Shown here one piece after another: positions 7,034 through 18,800 of a DNA stretch of 21,424 nt; the stretch's first letter is position 1, and each line of letters begins with the position of its first letter. The translations under genes were made by a program, and so were the position numbers. The notes beneath the pieces were generated by a model. It was given only the letters and a program-made list of their open reading frames with translations, did no database searches and was not told where the DNA came from. The stretch covers positions 1 through 21,424 of the forward strand of contig CADBFL010000009.1 in assembly GCA_902793875.1 (NCBI GenBank), read 5' to 3'. This DNA is from an uncultured Eubacteriales bacterium. GTDB taxonomy: Bacteria; Bacillota; Clostridia; Peptostreptococcales; Anaerovoracaceae.

Positions 7034-7723
7034 CTACCGGACGGTGAAGCGGTATCCCAGCCCGCGCACCGTTATGAGATACTTAGGATTGGAAGGGTCG
7101 TCCTCGATCTTCTGGCGGAGCCTGTTGACGTATACCATGATGGCGTTTTCGTCAATGATGGTCTCTCCCCAGATGACGCTGTAGATCATGTCCTTTGAGA
7201 AGATGTGGTCCACGTTGTCGATAAAGAGCTTGATCATGGAGTTCTCTTTGGCCGAAAGAGGTATCTCGACGTCGTTTTTGTAGAATCTCAGCGTCGAGGT
7301 GTTGTATGTGAACGGACCGGCCTCGATGATATTGCTCCTGCTCTGAGGCGAGGTCTCGCGGCTCCTCCTGATGAGGGCCTTGGCCTTCGCTACCAGCGTG
7401 ACCGGGTTGAACGGCTTGGTGATATAGTCGTCTGCGCCTATCTCTAGTCCGTACAGAGCATCCTGGTCCTCTTTGCGTCCGCTGACGACCATGACCGGAG
7501 TCGTAAGGCCCTTTGCCCTTATGCGCTGTATGACCTCGAAACCGTTGATCCCTCTCATGTTGATGTCCAGCAGGATCAGATCGTACTTGTTGACCTCAAG
7601 CAGCTCGAGCGCCGCCTCGCCGCTGATCGCAAGGTCGTTCTCGATGCCGTTGTTCTTGAGAGCCTTGTGGAGCATCGTCAGTATCGCTTTGTCGTCATCC
7701 ACTACCAGGACTTTGTCTGCCAT
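7034..7723 (-). CDS. OmpR/PhoB-type response regulator
   Basis: This 229-residue regulator has a receiver domain (about 1-120) with D9/D10, phospho-acceptor D53 in LLDINM, S81 and K103 in YITKPF. The C-terminal winged helix (about 135-229) has LSAKENSMIKLFIDN, the recognition-helix region IMVYVNRLRQKIED and the closing hairpin YLITVRGLGYRF. The open frame extends upstream to 7930, but ATG 7723 is the true start: it has GAGGAGG 5 nt upstream and begins the receiver domain exactly. The extra 69 residues would be translated promoter. It is divergent from the sensor kinase at 7851, 127 bp away, which is its likely partner. It converges on the preceding operon, with the shared terminator between them. 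Confidence 0.9.
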   Translation of the reverse strand: MADKVLVVDDDKAILTMLHKALKNNGIENDLAISGEAALELLEVNKYDLILLDINMRGINGFEVIQRIRAKGLTTPVMVVSGRKEDQDALYGLEIGADDYITKPFNPVTLVAKAKALIRRSRETSPQSRSNIIEAGPFTYNTSTLRFYKNDVEIPLSAKENSMIKLFIDNVDHIFSKDMIYSVIWGETIIDENAIMVYVNRLRQKIEDDPSNPKYLITVRGLGYRFTVR

Positions 7724-7727
7724 TTTT

Positions 7728-7734
7728 TCCTCCT
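7728..7734 (-). promoter_or_regulatory. Ribosome binding site deciding the regulator start
   Basis: GAGGAGG on the minus strand, close upstream of ATG 7723, shows that the longer open frame to 7930 is not used. Confidence 0.8.
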
Positions 7735-7850
7735 CGTTATCTGCCGGACGGTCTCTTGACCCAATACATACATATATTAACACACTTAAAACACAATATG
7801 TAGGTTTTTGTCGTTCTTCTATGGTAGAATATTCGGCGGAGGTGTGAAGA
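7735..7850. promoter_or_regulatory. Divergent promoter region of the second two-component system
   Basis: An AT-rich region between the two genes. On plus, TGGTAGAAT (7822-7830) is an extended -10 element leading into GGAGGT (7838-7843) and TTG 7851, giving a very short leader. On minus, TTGTGT followed 16 nt later by TATGTA is a possible promoter for the regulator, but this is weak. Confidence 0.4.
7838..7843 (+). promoter_or_regulatory. Ribosome binding site for a TTG start
   Basis: GGAGGT, 7 nt before TTG 7851. No ATG or GTG at a useful distance fits the frame, so the kinase starts at TTG. Confidence 0.75.
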
Positions 7851-9695
7851 TTGAAGGACAAGCTGTTCAGCAACAGAAAAGTATACATAACGGCTATCAT
7901 CGTGGCGGTGGCGCTCATAGCGATAGGCATATTCGGCGTATGGCGCGCTTTTGCCCGCTTCGATGAAACGACGCTGACCGAAAAGGACGATCAGATCTAC
8001 AGCCTGATGCGCTCCGACGATGTGAATATCGAGAACTCCATCAAAGCCTTTGAGCGCGAAGCAGATATATTCCTGAGCCGCCAGATGCTGCAGGAGGCGC
8101 TGCGCGTCTGGAATGAAGAGGATGATATCTCCGAACTCCGGGATTTCATCAGCGACAATACTCTCCGGAACAATCCGATCTATGCGGACCTTGTCGTGAT
8201 GAAAGGGGACAGCATAGCGCTCTCGGCTGCCGGAAATACCTCCTATGAATTCATCACGTCGAAGGACGCCAACGGGATAAGGCTGTGCCGCGATGAGGAC
8301 GGCAGATACTATTTTTCGTATGAGACCGAGGGATCCGGGGGCATCAGCTACGGCTCGCTGATAGACCTGTCGCAGCTCTACATGACGGCTGTCGGCACAA
8401 ACCCCGAAAAGCAGGTCATGCTGATCGACAGCACCACGAACGTGATGCTCACGGCCGGGGATGAAGACGTCATCCTCAGGACGACCGGCGAGGACGTGGA
8501 CGAGACCACGGCGGCATGCAGGGACTATCTGCTCAGATGCCAGCAGTCCGGCGCTGCCGGAGGCATCTCGATGGATCTCAAAGATGCGGACGGGAAGACC
8601 TACACTGCCAGACTGGTCGCCCAGCCAAGCGGCAGCACGGTGAACGGCGAGTTCGCGATGGGCGTCATAATCAATTTCGAGGAAGCCATAGCGCCGTCAA
8701 GAGAGGCGGCCGAAGCGATCCTTCTCTACGGCGGGCTGGCCATCATAGGCGTGCTCGGGCTGCTATTCCTGCTTCTCTTCATGAGCCGCGCCAATGCGAG
8801 CAGTTCTGCAGAGGTCAATGTGCTCAAAAGGAAGAACGAGGCGCTCGAAGAGATCAACCGCAAGATGCAGGCTCTGACACACCACCAGAGGCTGGAGACC
8901 ATCGGCACGATGACCGCCGGTATCGCGCATGATTTCAATAATCTGCTGACCCCGATAATGGGATACAGCATAATGACGATGGAAATGCTGCCGGCTGACG
9001 CGACCGATCTGCAGGAGAACCTGCTCGAGGTCTACAACGCGTCGGTCAAAGCGAAGGACATAGTTACGAGACTGTCCGATCTCAGCAAGAAGGGCAGCGA
9101 AGAAAAATACAGCGAAGTCGACATAGACGAGACCATACAGAGCGCCCTCAAGGTGACGCTGCCTGCAAAGCCGAGCAACGTCGAGGTCAAGGCCCGCTTC
9201 GGGGCCGAGGGGACCATGATCAGGGCTGACCGGACGCAGATATCCCAGCTCGTGATGAACATAGTGCTCAACGCCTACGACGCGATGAAAGAAAAGGGCG
9301 GCACCATCATGGTCTCGACCAGGAGGGCCGGTGACGAGATCATGATGAGGTTCAAAGATACCGGCTGCGGGATGGATGCCGAGACCGTCACCAAGATATT
9401 CGATCCTTTCTACACCACCAAGGAGTCAGGCAAGGGCACGGGACTCGGGCTGGCGATAGTCGCGCAGATAGTCGAGACTCACGGGGGAAGGATCTACGTG
9501 GACACCGAACCGGGCAAAGGCACCGAATTCAGGATATCGCTGCCTGTCGCCGGCACGGATATAGAGACTCCTGCGTGGGGCCCGAACGGCGAGGGCAAAT
9601 TCGACACCAAACGCTACAGCGCCAATATATTCAGAAAAGAGCTCGCGAAGGCCGAGGCCGAGCGCAGAAAGCTCGAAGAGGAAGACGGCAGATAG
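7851..9695 (+). CDS. Sensor histidine kinase with NtrB-like core
   Basis: A 614-residue membrane kinase. TM1 is about 12-33. The extracytoplasmic sensor (about 34-288) has a long helix followed by a PAS/dCache-like alpha/beta region. TM2 is about 289-311. A coiled linker (318-345) leads to the H box GIAHDFNNLLTPIMGY with phospho-acceptor H360. The ATPase has the N box (N470, N474), DTGCGMD (503-509), DPFYTTK and GKGTGLGL (528-535). The H box and DPFYTTK are typical of NtrB/HPK4-type kinases rather than the EnvZ/PhoR kinases that usually pair with PhoB-type regulators. The last 45 residues form a charged tail (EAERRKLEEEDG). The TTG start has GGAGGT 7 nt upstream. It is divergent from the PhoB-like regulator, its probable partner. 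Confidence 0.88.
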   Translation: MKDKLFSNRKVYITAIIVAVALIAIGIFGVWRAFARFDETTLTEKDDQIYSLMRSDDVNIENSIKAFEREADIFLSRQMLQEALRVWNEEDDISELRDFISDNTLRNNPIYADLVVMKGDSIALSAAGNTSYEFITSKDANGIRLCRDEDGRYYFSYETEGSGGISYGSLIDLSQLYMTAVGTNPEKQVMLIDSTTNVMLTAGDEDVILRTTGEDVDETTAACRDYLLRCQQSGAAGGISMDLKDADGKTYTARLVAQPSGSTVNGEFAMGVIINFEEAIAPSREAAEAILLYGGLAIIGVLGLLFLLLFMSRANASSSAEVNVLKRKNEALEEINRKMQALTHHQRLETIGTMTAGIAHDFNNLLTPIMGYSIMTMEMLPADATDLQENLLEVYNASVKAKDIVTRLSDLSKKGSEEKYSEVDIDETIQSALKVTLPAKPSNVEVKARFGAEGTMIRADRTQISQLVMNIVLNAYDAMKEKGGTIMVSTRRAGDEIMMRFKDTGCGMDAETVTKIFDPFYTTKESGKGTGLGLAIVAQIVETHGGRIYVDTEPGKGTEFRISLPVAGTDIETPAWGPNGEGKFDTKRYSANIFRKELAKAEAERRKLEEEDGR

Positions 9696-9703
9696 GGAAT
9701 GCG

Positions 9704-9739
9704 GGGGCCGGACGGGATATATGTCCCGGCCCCTTTTTT
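9704..9739 (+). terminator. Rho-independent terminator of the sensor kinase gene
   Basis: GGGGCCGG (9704-9711) pairs with CCGGCCCC (9726-9733), partly extended by AC/GT with a bulge, and is followed by TTTTTT (9734-9739). Confidence 0.88.
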
Positions 9740-9797
9740 GCTGCCCGCATTTCGTAAAAAAGTACACAGAACCGCCAAGATTTATCACTGCCGTTTG

Positions 9798-9806
9798 TGG
9801 TATACT
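9798..9806 (+). promoter_or_regulatory. Extended -10 promoter of ackA
   Basis: TGGTATACT, an extended -10 element with no good -35, lies about 70 nt upstream of the ackA start. The leader contains a small hairpin, TTCGGC-TGT-GCCGAA (9820-9834), and an AT-rich near-palindrome (about 9840-9860). Confidence 0.5.
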
Positions 9807-9877
9807 ATATACGGATTTTTTCGGCTGTGCCGAATATCAAAATTGATAACAAATTTTTATTGAAAGGAAAGCAAGAT

Positions 9878-11074
9878 ATGATCATTCTGGTAGTCAACAC
9901 AGGAAGCTCTTCCCTTAAATATCAGCTGATCGACATGGACAATGAGTCCGTGCTCGCAAAGGGACTCTGCGAGAGGATCGGCGAAGACGGTCACATGAAT
10001 TACAAGACCGACAAGGGCACGGTATTCGACAAGGATATCGCGCTTCCGGACCACGGAGTTGCCATGCAGCTCGTAATCGACGCACTTACCGACAAGGAGC
10101 ACGGAGTCATCTCGAGCATGGATGAGATCGGCGCCGTAGGACACAGGATAGTACAGGGCGGCTACATCTTCGACAAGTCCGAACTCATCACAGATGAGGT
10201 CGAGGCCGGCATCGAAGAGCTCTGCACGCTCGGACCTCTCCACAACCCGCCTGCTCTTGTAGGTATCAGAGCCTGCAAGAAGGTGCTTCCGAACACTCCG
10301 GGAGTAGTGGTGTTCGATACTACGTTCCACAGGACCATGGCAGACGAGTGCAAGTACTACGCCATCCCTTGGGAGTATGCCGAGAAGTATCACGTACAGA
10401 GATACGGAGCTCACGGCACAAGCCACAGATATGTAGCGGAAAGATGCGCCGAACTCGTGGGCGGCGATCCTGAGAAGCTCAACATCATCACATGCCATCT
10501 CGGCAACGGTTCGTCCATCAGCGCTGTCAAAGGCGGCAAGTGCTACGACACTTCGATGGGCCTGACGCCGCTCGAGGGCCTCGTGATGGGTACGCGCTGC
10601 GGATCCATCGACCCGACTGTCGTAAGCTTCATCTATGAGCAGACAGGCATGCCTGTAAAAGAGATAACGGACATGATGACGAAGAAGTCCGGACTCCTCG
10701 CCGTTTCCGAGATCTCCGGCGACTGCAGAGACATCTGCGAAGCTGAGGCAAAGGGAAACAAGAAGGCGCACATCGCAAGAGAGATGCTGCTCAGATCCGT
10801 CAGGAGATTCATCGGCGCTTACGCTGCTGAGCTCGGACGCGTCGACGCGATGGTATTCACAGCCGGCATCGGCGAGAACGACATCGATCTGAGAGAAAAG
10901 GTGACCGATTATCTCGGATTCATGGGCGTTACCATCGACAAAGAGAAGAACAACTGCAGAGGCGAAGAAGTCGAGATCACCGGCAAGGACTCGAAGGTAA
11001 GAGTTTTCATCATTCCTACCCAGGAGGAGCTGATGATCGCGCGCGATACAAAGGCTATCGTCGAGGCGCTGTAG
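9878..11074 (+). CDS. ackA: Acetate kinase
   Basis: This 398-residue enzyme catalyses acetyl phosphate + ADP to acetate + ATP, the ATP-yielding last step of acetate fermentation in the cytosol. The key residues of the family are all present: N7 (NTGSSSLKY), R90, D147 (VVFDTTFH), H179 (AHGTSH), R240 (MGTRCGS) and E383. The phosphate-binding motifs HLGNGSS and FTAGIGEN are intact. Length is normal. The open frame extends upstream to 9797, but ATG 9878 is the start: it begins MIILVVNTGSSS and has AAAGGAA about 8 nt upstream. Its usual partner pta is not adjacent; PFOR follows 231 bp downstream, so the locus links pyruvate oxidation and acetate formation. Its regular codon use suggests high expression. 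Confidence 0.97.
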   Translation: MIILVVNTGSSSLKYQLIDMDNESVLAKGLCERIGEDGHMNYKTDKGTVFDKDIALPDHGVAMQLVIDALTDKEHGVISSMDEIGAVGHRIVQGGYIFDKSELITDEVEAGIEELCTLGPLHNPPALVGIRACKKVLPNTPGVVVFDTTFHRTMADECKYYAIPWEYAEKYHVQRYGAHGTSHRYVAERCAELVGGDPEKLNIITCHLGNGSSISAVKGGKCYDTSMGLTPLEGLVMGTRCGSIDPTVVSFIYEQTGMPVKEITDMMTKKSGLLAVSEISGDCRDICEAEAKGNKKAHIAREMLLRSVRRFIGAYAAELGRVDAMVFTAGIGENDIDLREKVTDYLGFMGVTIDKEKNNCRGEEVEITGKDSKVRVFIIPTQEELMIARDTKAIVEAL

Positions 11075-11085
11075 GAGGACGGCTC

Positions 11086-11188
11086 GATATTTTCCGTCAT
11101 GCATCGTTGCGCTCGCAAATCGCTCACTTACGTACTTCTGTGTACGCGCGTTCGCGATCTGCTCGTGCGCCTCGCCTGACGAAAAATC
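11086..11188. repeat. 103-bp imperfect palindromic intergenic element
   Basis: Between ackA and PFOR. The left arm starts GATATTTTCCGTCATGC; the reverse complement of the right arm starts GATTTTTCGTCAGGC. The arms then match in blocks (GCGC, CA-ATCGC, CGTAC) with small symmetric mismatches, and meet at GTAC-TTCTGT-GTAC. As RNA it would form one long imperfect hairpin. There is no strong T-tract after it, so it is not a standard terminator. It looks like the long palindromic intergenic repeats found in multiple copies in some Clostridia genomes, but only one copy is in this window. Confidence 0.6.
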
Positions 11189-11218
11189 TCTTTGCCGCAG
11201 GAGCGGCGCTAAATAACG

Positions 11219-11280
11219 GAAATAATTATTTCACCATATATTATTTCAAAAAAGTACTTTTTTACTTATCACTTATTTCA
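11219..11280. promoter_or_regulatory. AT-rich leader of the PFOR gene with palindromes
   Basis: Contains a perfect 14-bp palindrome GAAATAATTATTTC (11219-11232) and a perfect 16-bp palindrome, six A, GTAC, six T (11248-11263). TTATTTCA occurs three times (11226-11233, 11241-11248, 11273-11280). This is probably the promoter and operator region of the PFOR gene. I cannot assign a convincing -35/-10 pair. Confidence 0.45.
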
Positions 11281-11305
11281 AGATCTTTTAAAGGGAGATG
11301 AAAGA

Positions 11306-14848
<3,543 letters not shown>

Positions 14849-14866
14849 GCCGACTGGCCCTGATGA

Positions 14867-14893
14867 CTGCCTGGCGCAGCAGCGCGAAGGCAG
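14867..14893. other. Small hairpin after the PFOR gene
   Basis: CTGCCT (14867-14872) pairs with AGGCAG (14888-14893) with inner CGC/GCG pairing. It is not followed by a T-tract. It may protect the transcript end ahead of the terminator; role uncertain. Confidence 0.3.
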
Positions 14894-14919
14894 AGCCACG
14901 AAAATCAAAAAACACGGCG

Positions 14920-14944
14920 GAGCCGGTCTTCGGACCGGCTCTTT
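14920..14944 (+). terminator. UUCG-loop terminator of the PFOR gene
   Basis: GAGCCGGTC (14920-14928), loop TTCG, GACCGGCTC (14933-14941), then TTTGCTT. The stem is strong but the T-tract is short. The core (14922-14951) is almost identical to the terminator at 18778-18807. Confidence 0.75.
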
Positions 14945-15081
14945 GCTTGCCTCATATCCGGCCTACCCTAAAACTATCCTATGGCCGATGTATCGATATC
15001 AGTACAATTATGGTGAGAAAGAATGCTAAAGCGACCAGTTTCATACCGACCGGAGACCGACCCGGCCGAAAGGAGACGGAT
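14945..15081 (+). promoter_or_regulatory. Upstream region of the surface-protein gene
   Basis: Holds TACAAT (15003-15008) as a possible -10 without a good -35, and AAGGAG (15070-15075) before ATG 15082. The frame is open further upstream through the PFOR terminator, so those codons are not taken as coding. Confidence 0.3.
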
Positions 15082-17979
15082 ATGAAGAACAACAGACTAT
15101 TCAGACAGACTGCGACAATGCTGCTCGCGCTTGCGATGGTGTTCACGATGATGCCTCTGCTCGGCGCGCAGGATGCATATGCCGAAACGGCTGAAGCCAA
15201 CGGCGGCACGGTCGCGTCGAACAGCAAAAACAATGCCGAAGCGGCATTCGGTGCGGGCAATGTGACAGCTGAATACAGCAGCGCGTCCGGGACCCTTACC
15301 ATCACGCTGAATACCGACATCGGCCTGAAGGCTCCGGTGGTGATAAAGAAAGGATCCTCCGGGAAAAAGGTGGTCATTGATCTGAACGGTCATACCATCA
15401 CCGCCGCGGAGGGTATTTCGGGAGACAGCGCCGAAGCCGCGAAAGGGAAGGACGCCATCCGCATCATACCTGCTGATTACGATGTAGAGATAAAAGGCGG
15501 CGGCACCGTCACGGGCGGAAAGGGAGCGGTCATAGAGACCGAAGATCATTTCAGATACGGAGCGCGCGGAGGAGACGCTGTCTCGTTCATCGCCGACGGA
15601 GACTCATACTGGAATCCTCAGAACAACGATGCGGAGCTTTCCAACGGACTGACAGTCACCGGCGGCGCGGTCCTCACAGGAGGCGCAGGAGGCGATATAT
15701 CCGGAGACGACTGGCGTTACTCCATAGATAATTTTTCAGGAGAACATGAGCATACGCTGGGCGACAACGGCCAGTTCCAGCTGAAGGCCGGCGCGGGCGG
15801 CTCCGGAATAGGCCAGCCGGGCACGGGTATAGCGTACGCGCAGGTGCTGCTCGCGTACGCAAGGATCATCATAGAGAACGGCACGGTAAACGGCGGCCCG
15901 GGAGGAGCCGTCGATATGAACACGGCGCATACGCCGGTGCTCACGTATTACGGCCTGATGAACGCTCCGGCCATCGACAGATACATGCAGGAACTTTCGA
16001 ACCGCGACAAGGCCTTCGATAACTATGTCGACAGCGCGATAAAACTGAGACCGGGGAGAGGCGGCGACGCCATCCTGATCGGCGCCGGAAGGAAGTACCT
16101 GCGCGTCGATCAGGGCAGTACGGTAAAGGGCGGAAGATGCGGAACGATGGATTACGGACGCAGCAAATATGTCAGCTGCCTGTCCAATGAAGCCGCCGAC
16201 TGCGGCGACGGCATCGGAGTGTACGGGGACATCGGGCTGAAGAACGTCGAGCCGTCCCTGACGGAGTCCAACATGTCCTCGAAGAACGCGAACAGCGGCG
16301 ATACAGGCATATATATCAGCGGCACTGTCATGGGAGGAAGCCCTGCGGCAGCTGAAGCGAAGCATGAAAACTGCGGCAACGGCGGAAACGGCATATACGT
16401 GCAGGGAGAAGATGAGTACTTCGAGACCGACATGAGGTTCCCTCAGGGAGAGGACCCGGTAAAATGGGGGATAGTAGCAGTCGATGCAGCCGGTAAAGTA
16501 TGCGGGGGCGATGCGTCCACAGCCGTATACGGAAACGGAGGCGCCGGCGGGCACGGCATATGCGAAGGATATACAAAGGGAGACGATCAGTCGGATGACT
16601 CCCGGATAGGCACAGACTATTATCTGATCAAAGGAGAGGCAAAAGGCGGAAAAGGCGGAAATTCGTTGACCTACGCGGGGTCAGGCGGAGGCGACGGCCT
16701 GTCGTTCGCCAACTGGAGAAAAAATACTGTCGTGATCGGAGGCGGCCGCGCGACCGGAGGAGACTCGGGCAAGGGCACGGAAACTCTGGGCACCGGGAAT
16801 CCGATACCGGGAGGACAAGGCGTAAGGTATTATCCTGACAACCGGGAAGATCTCAATAACACGGTCTCTCTGACCGAGACGGAAGGCAGGCAGTCATCGA
16901 AAAAGACGGTAAGCAACACAGGTCTGAGCGTCACCGCGGCAATGAGCTCGTTCAGCAGATATCCGTCCACATCGACAAAGCTCAGCTGCAGTATCACGAA
17001 GCCTTCCGGTTATTCAGGCGGCGTTTACGTGACATGGCATGCAAGGACGCAGCTGCAGAGCAACACTCCTGAATCATGTATCATAGAGCCGCCGGGAACG
17101 AGCAGCACGAGCTTCAACCTGCTCAGCAATGCGCAGTATAAGTATCTGGCGTACGAGACGCATTCGATACCTGCGCATGACTATAATCTGGAGGTCGCTA
17201 CTGTCGAAAGGATAAAAGAGATACTTGAGATACAGAACTGCACGGCAAAGATCTGGTGCGTAGTCGTGCTTGAAGACGGCAGGTGGGCAAAGAGCAACGT
17301 CATGACGGTCAAGAGCGGAAGCGGCTGGAACGGACCGGCTCCGTCCGGAGACGATCCCGCAGGCGATGACGCGGATGTCAGTGCGGCTACAGCGGTCGTC
17401 AACATGATAGAAAAACTTCCTGCCACGATCACTCTGGATGACAGGGACGCTGTATACGCGGCATGGAACGCATACGAGGGGCTGAGCGACGGAGCTAAAG
17501 AGAAGATCTGGCCGCAGCAGCTTGAAAAGCTTGAAGCAGCCAGGGCGCGTATCGACGAGCTGCAGTACGAATCCGATAAGGAAGCCGCCGACGAAGTGGC
17601 CGGTCAGATCAGCGCTCTGGGAGACAGCGTCACGCTTGATGACGAAGAGGCCGTCGAAGCGGCGAGAGAGGCCTACGAGGCTCTGACTGAAGACCAGAAG
17701 GCCCTTGTCGATGAAGATGTTCTGGAGATCCTTGAACAGGCCGAGACTGTCATTGAAGGCCTGAATCAGGACGCGGCAGATGCCGTGGAGGCTCTGATAA
17801 ATGCAGTGCCTGACCTGACGATCCTCAGCTCGGAAGATCCGGAGGATGAAGAGGCTAAGGCGGAAGCGAGGACCGCAGTAGAAGAGGCTGCGGAGGCGTA
17901 CGCCGGACTCAGCGTCACGCAGAAGGCCCTGATCGATCCGGACCTGAGAGAACTGCTGAGGGTATGCATAGAAGAATAA
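15082..17979 (+). CDS. Large secreted Gly-rich surface protein, N-terminal part of a broken gene
   Basis: 965 residues as read. The signal peptide is 1-34: basic NNRLFRQ, hydrophobic core, cleavage after AYA. Residues about 37-600 form a Gly-rich repetitive region with beta-helix-like turns (VKGG, GGxGG, GAGGSGIG, GNGGAGGHGI), typical of secreted surface proteins. Residues about 610-746 form an Ig-like beta region ending AKSNVMTVKSG. Three helical repeats of about 65 residues (about 766, 834 and 896 onward) share the pattern AV--LINALPD-ITLDDEEAV-AAREAYEALT--QKALVD. ATG 15082 has AAGGAG 6 nt upstream and starts the signal peptide. The frame stops at 17979, just after the third repeat, and the following codons in another frame encode further surface domains. 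It is probably an adhesin or carbohydrate-interacting protein; no LPXTG or SLH anchor is seen. Confidence 0.7.
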   Translation: MKNNRLFRQTATMLLALAMVFTMMPLLGAQDAYAETAEANGGTVASNSKNNAEAAFGAGNVTAEYSSASGTLTITLNTDIGLKAPVVIKKGSSGKKVVIDLNGHTITAAEGISGDSAEAAKGKDAIRIIPADYDVEIKGGGTVTGGKGAVIETEDHFRYGARGGDAVSFIADGDSYWNPQNNDAELSNGLTVTGGAVLTGGAGGDISGDDWRYSIDNFSGEHEHTLGDNGQFQLKAGAGGSGIGQPGTGIAYAQVLLAYARIIIENGTVNGGPGGAVDMNTAHTPVLTYYGLMNAPAIDRYMQELSNRDKAFDNYVDSAIKLRPGRGGDAILIGAGRKYLRVDQGSTVKGGRCGTMDYGRSKYVSCLSNEAADCGDGIGVYGDIGLKNVEPSLTESNMSSKNANSGDTGIYISGTVMGGSPAAAEAKHENCGNGGNGIYVQGEDEYFETDMRFPQGEDPVKWGIVAVDAAGKVCGGDASTAVYGNGGAGGHGICEGYTKGDDQSDDSRIGTDYYLIKGEAKGGKGGNSLTYAGSGGGDGLSFANWRKNTVVIGGGRATGGDSGKGTETLGTGNPIPGGQGVRYYPDNREDLNNTVSLTETEGRQSSKKTVSNTGLSVTAAMSSFSRYPSTSTKLSCSITKPSGYSGGVYVTWHARTQLQSNTPESCIIEPPGTSSTSFNLLSNAQYKYLAYETHSIPAHDYNLEVATVERIKEILEIQNCTAKIWCVVVLEDGRWAKSNVMTVKSGSGWNGPAPSGDDPAGDDADVSAATAVVNMIEKLPATITLDDRDAVYAAWNAYEGLSDGAKEKIWPQQLEKLEAARARIDELQYESDKEAADEVAGQISALGDSVTLDDEEAVEAAREAYEALTEDQKALVDEDVLEILEQAETVIEGLNQDAADAVEALINAVPDLTILSSEDPEDEEAKAEARTAVEEAAEAYAGLSVTQKALIDPDLRELLRVCIEE

Positions 17980-18668
17980 CCCCGGCCGTGACTGTCAAGT
18001 ACGAGGGAAGAAAGCTGAAAGAGGATACAGACTACAGCCTGACGTACTCCGATAACATCAAAGCGGGCAAGGGAAAGGTCACTGTTGAAGGATCAGGCGT
18101 TTTCGGAGGCTCCGTAAGCGTGGAATTCAACATAGCCAGAAAAAAGATCACTCCTGCAGTGAAGCTTTCGAAAGCATCATTCACATGGAACGGCAAGGCG
18201 CAGACCCCGGGAGTCACCGTGAAGGACGGAGGCGTCGTGCTGAAAAAGAACAGCGATTATACGGTAACATATGCCAAGGGCCGCAAGAATACAGGAACGT
18301 ACGCCGTTACTGTCAGCCTGAAGGGCAATTACACCGGGTCGAAAAAAGTGACGTTCACCATCGTTCCTAAGGGGACCGGCTTCACGCGTGCCGCGGGGTC
18401 GAAAAAGGCCGTCACGCTCACCTGGGCAAGACAGAAGACAAAGATGCCTAAGGTTATCACCGGCTACCAGATCCAGTACAGCCTGAGAAAGGACTTCAAG
18501 TCCGGCAACAAGGCCGTCAATGTGGGTGGATACACAAAAACAGCCAGAAAGATCTCGGGCCTTGCCGCAAAGAGGACGTACTACTTCAGAGTAAGGACCT
18601 ACATGAAGACCGGAGGCAAGACATACTACAGCAGCTGGTCGAAGGTGAAAGCCGCGCGCACAAAATAA
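17964..18668 (+). pseudogene. C-terminal part of the surface protein, out of frame (beta-domain repeats plus Fn3)
   Basis: About 234 residues in the -1 frame relative to the upstream part, overlapping its last 16 bp. It begins inside a domain: PAVTVKYEGRKL followed by the EDTDYSLTYSDN strand lines up with PGVTVKDGGVVL and NSDYTVTYAKG of the complete second copy, whose first strand (KITPAVKLSKASF) has no counterpart in the first copy. A fibronectin type III domain follows (about 137-234, ending SSWSKVKAARTK). No ribosome binding site at a proper distance precedes ATG 17964 and there is no signal peptide, so it is unlikely to be made alone. One extra A in GAAGAATAACC would rejoin the frames. 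It could be a real decayed gene or an assembly error. Confidence 0.72.
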
Positions 18669-18775
18669 CAGACGCCGGATGTCCCCTCGCCTCTATGTGC
18701 GCATGGGCGGCGGGTTCCATATTCGATCGTCAGTGGTGGGTCACAATCCCCGACCGACGATCTCATGAACTGAAG
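18669..18775. other. Intergenic region with a structured hairpin
   Basis: No gene seen. GATCGTC (18725-18731) pairs with GACGATC (18756-18762), with partial inner GG/CC and GGG/CCC pairing, giving a stable imperfect hairpin without a T-tract. Function is unknown. Confidence 0.35.
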
Positions 18776-18800
18776 GGGCCGGTCTTCGGACCGGCTCTTT
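18776..18800 (+). terminator. UUCG-loop terminator after the surface-protein gene
   Basis: GGGCCGGTC, loop TTCG, GACCGGCTC with one G-U pair, then TTTGCC. The core repeats the PFOR terminator with one difference in 30 bases (18778-18807 against 14922-14951). Confidence 0.75.

Noticed and set aside
7724..7930. N-terminal extension of the PhoB-like regulator
   Set aside because: It would overlap the divergent kinase and promoter, while ATG 7723 has an ideal ribosome binding site and starts the receiver domain.
9857..11104. Minus-strand open frame of 415 codons opposite ackA
   Set aside because: Shadow of a highly biased gene; no domain and no promoter.
14863..15081. Upstream extension of the surface-protein frame
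   Set aside because: It would translate the PFOR terminator and place 73 residues before a clear signal peptide; AAGGAG and ATG 15082 fit better.
17964..17980. Programmed -1 frameshift joining the two parts of the surface protein
   Set aside because: No slippery heptamer of the X XXY YYZ type and no evident downstream pseudoknot; the missing domain start also argues for mutation or deletion.
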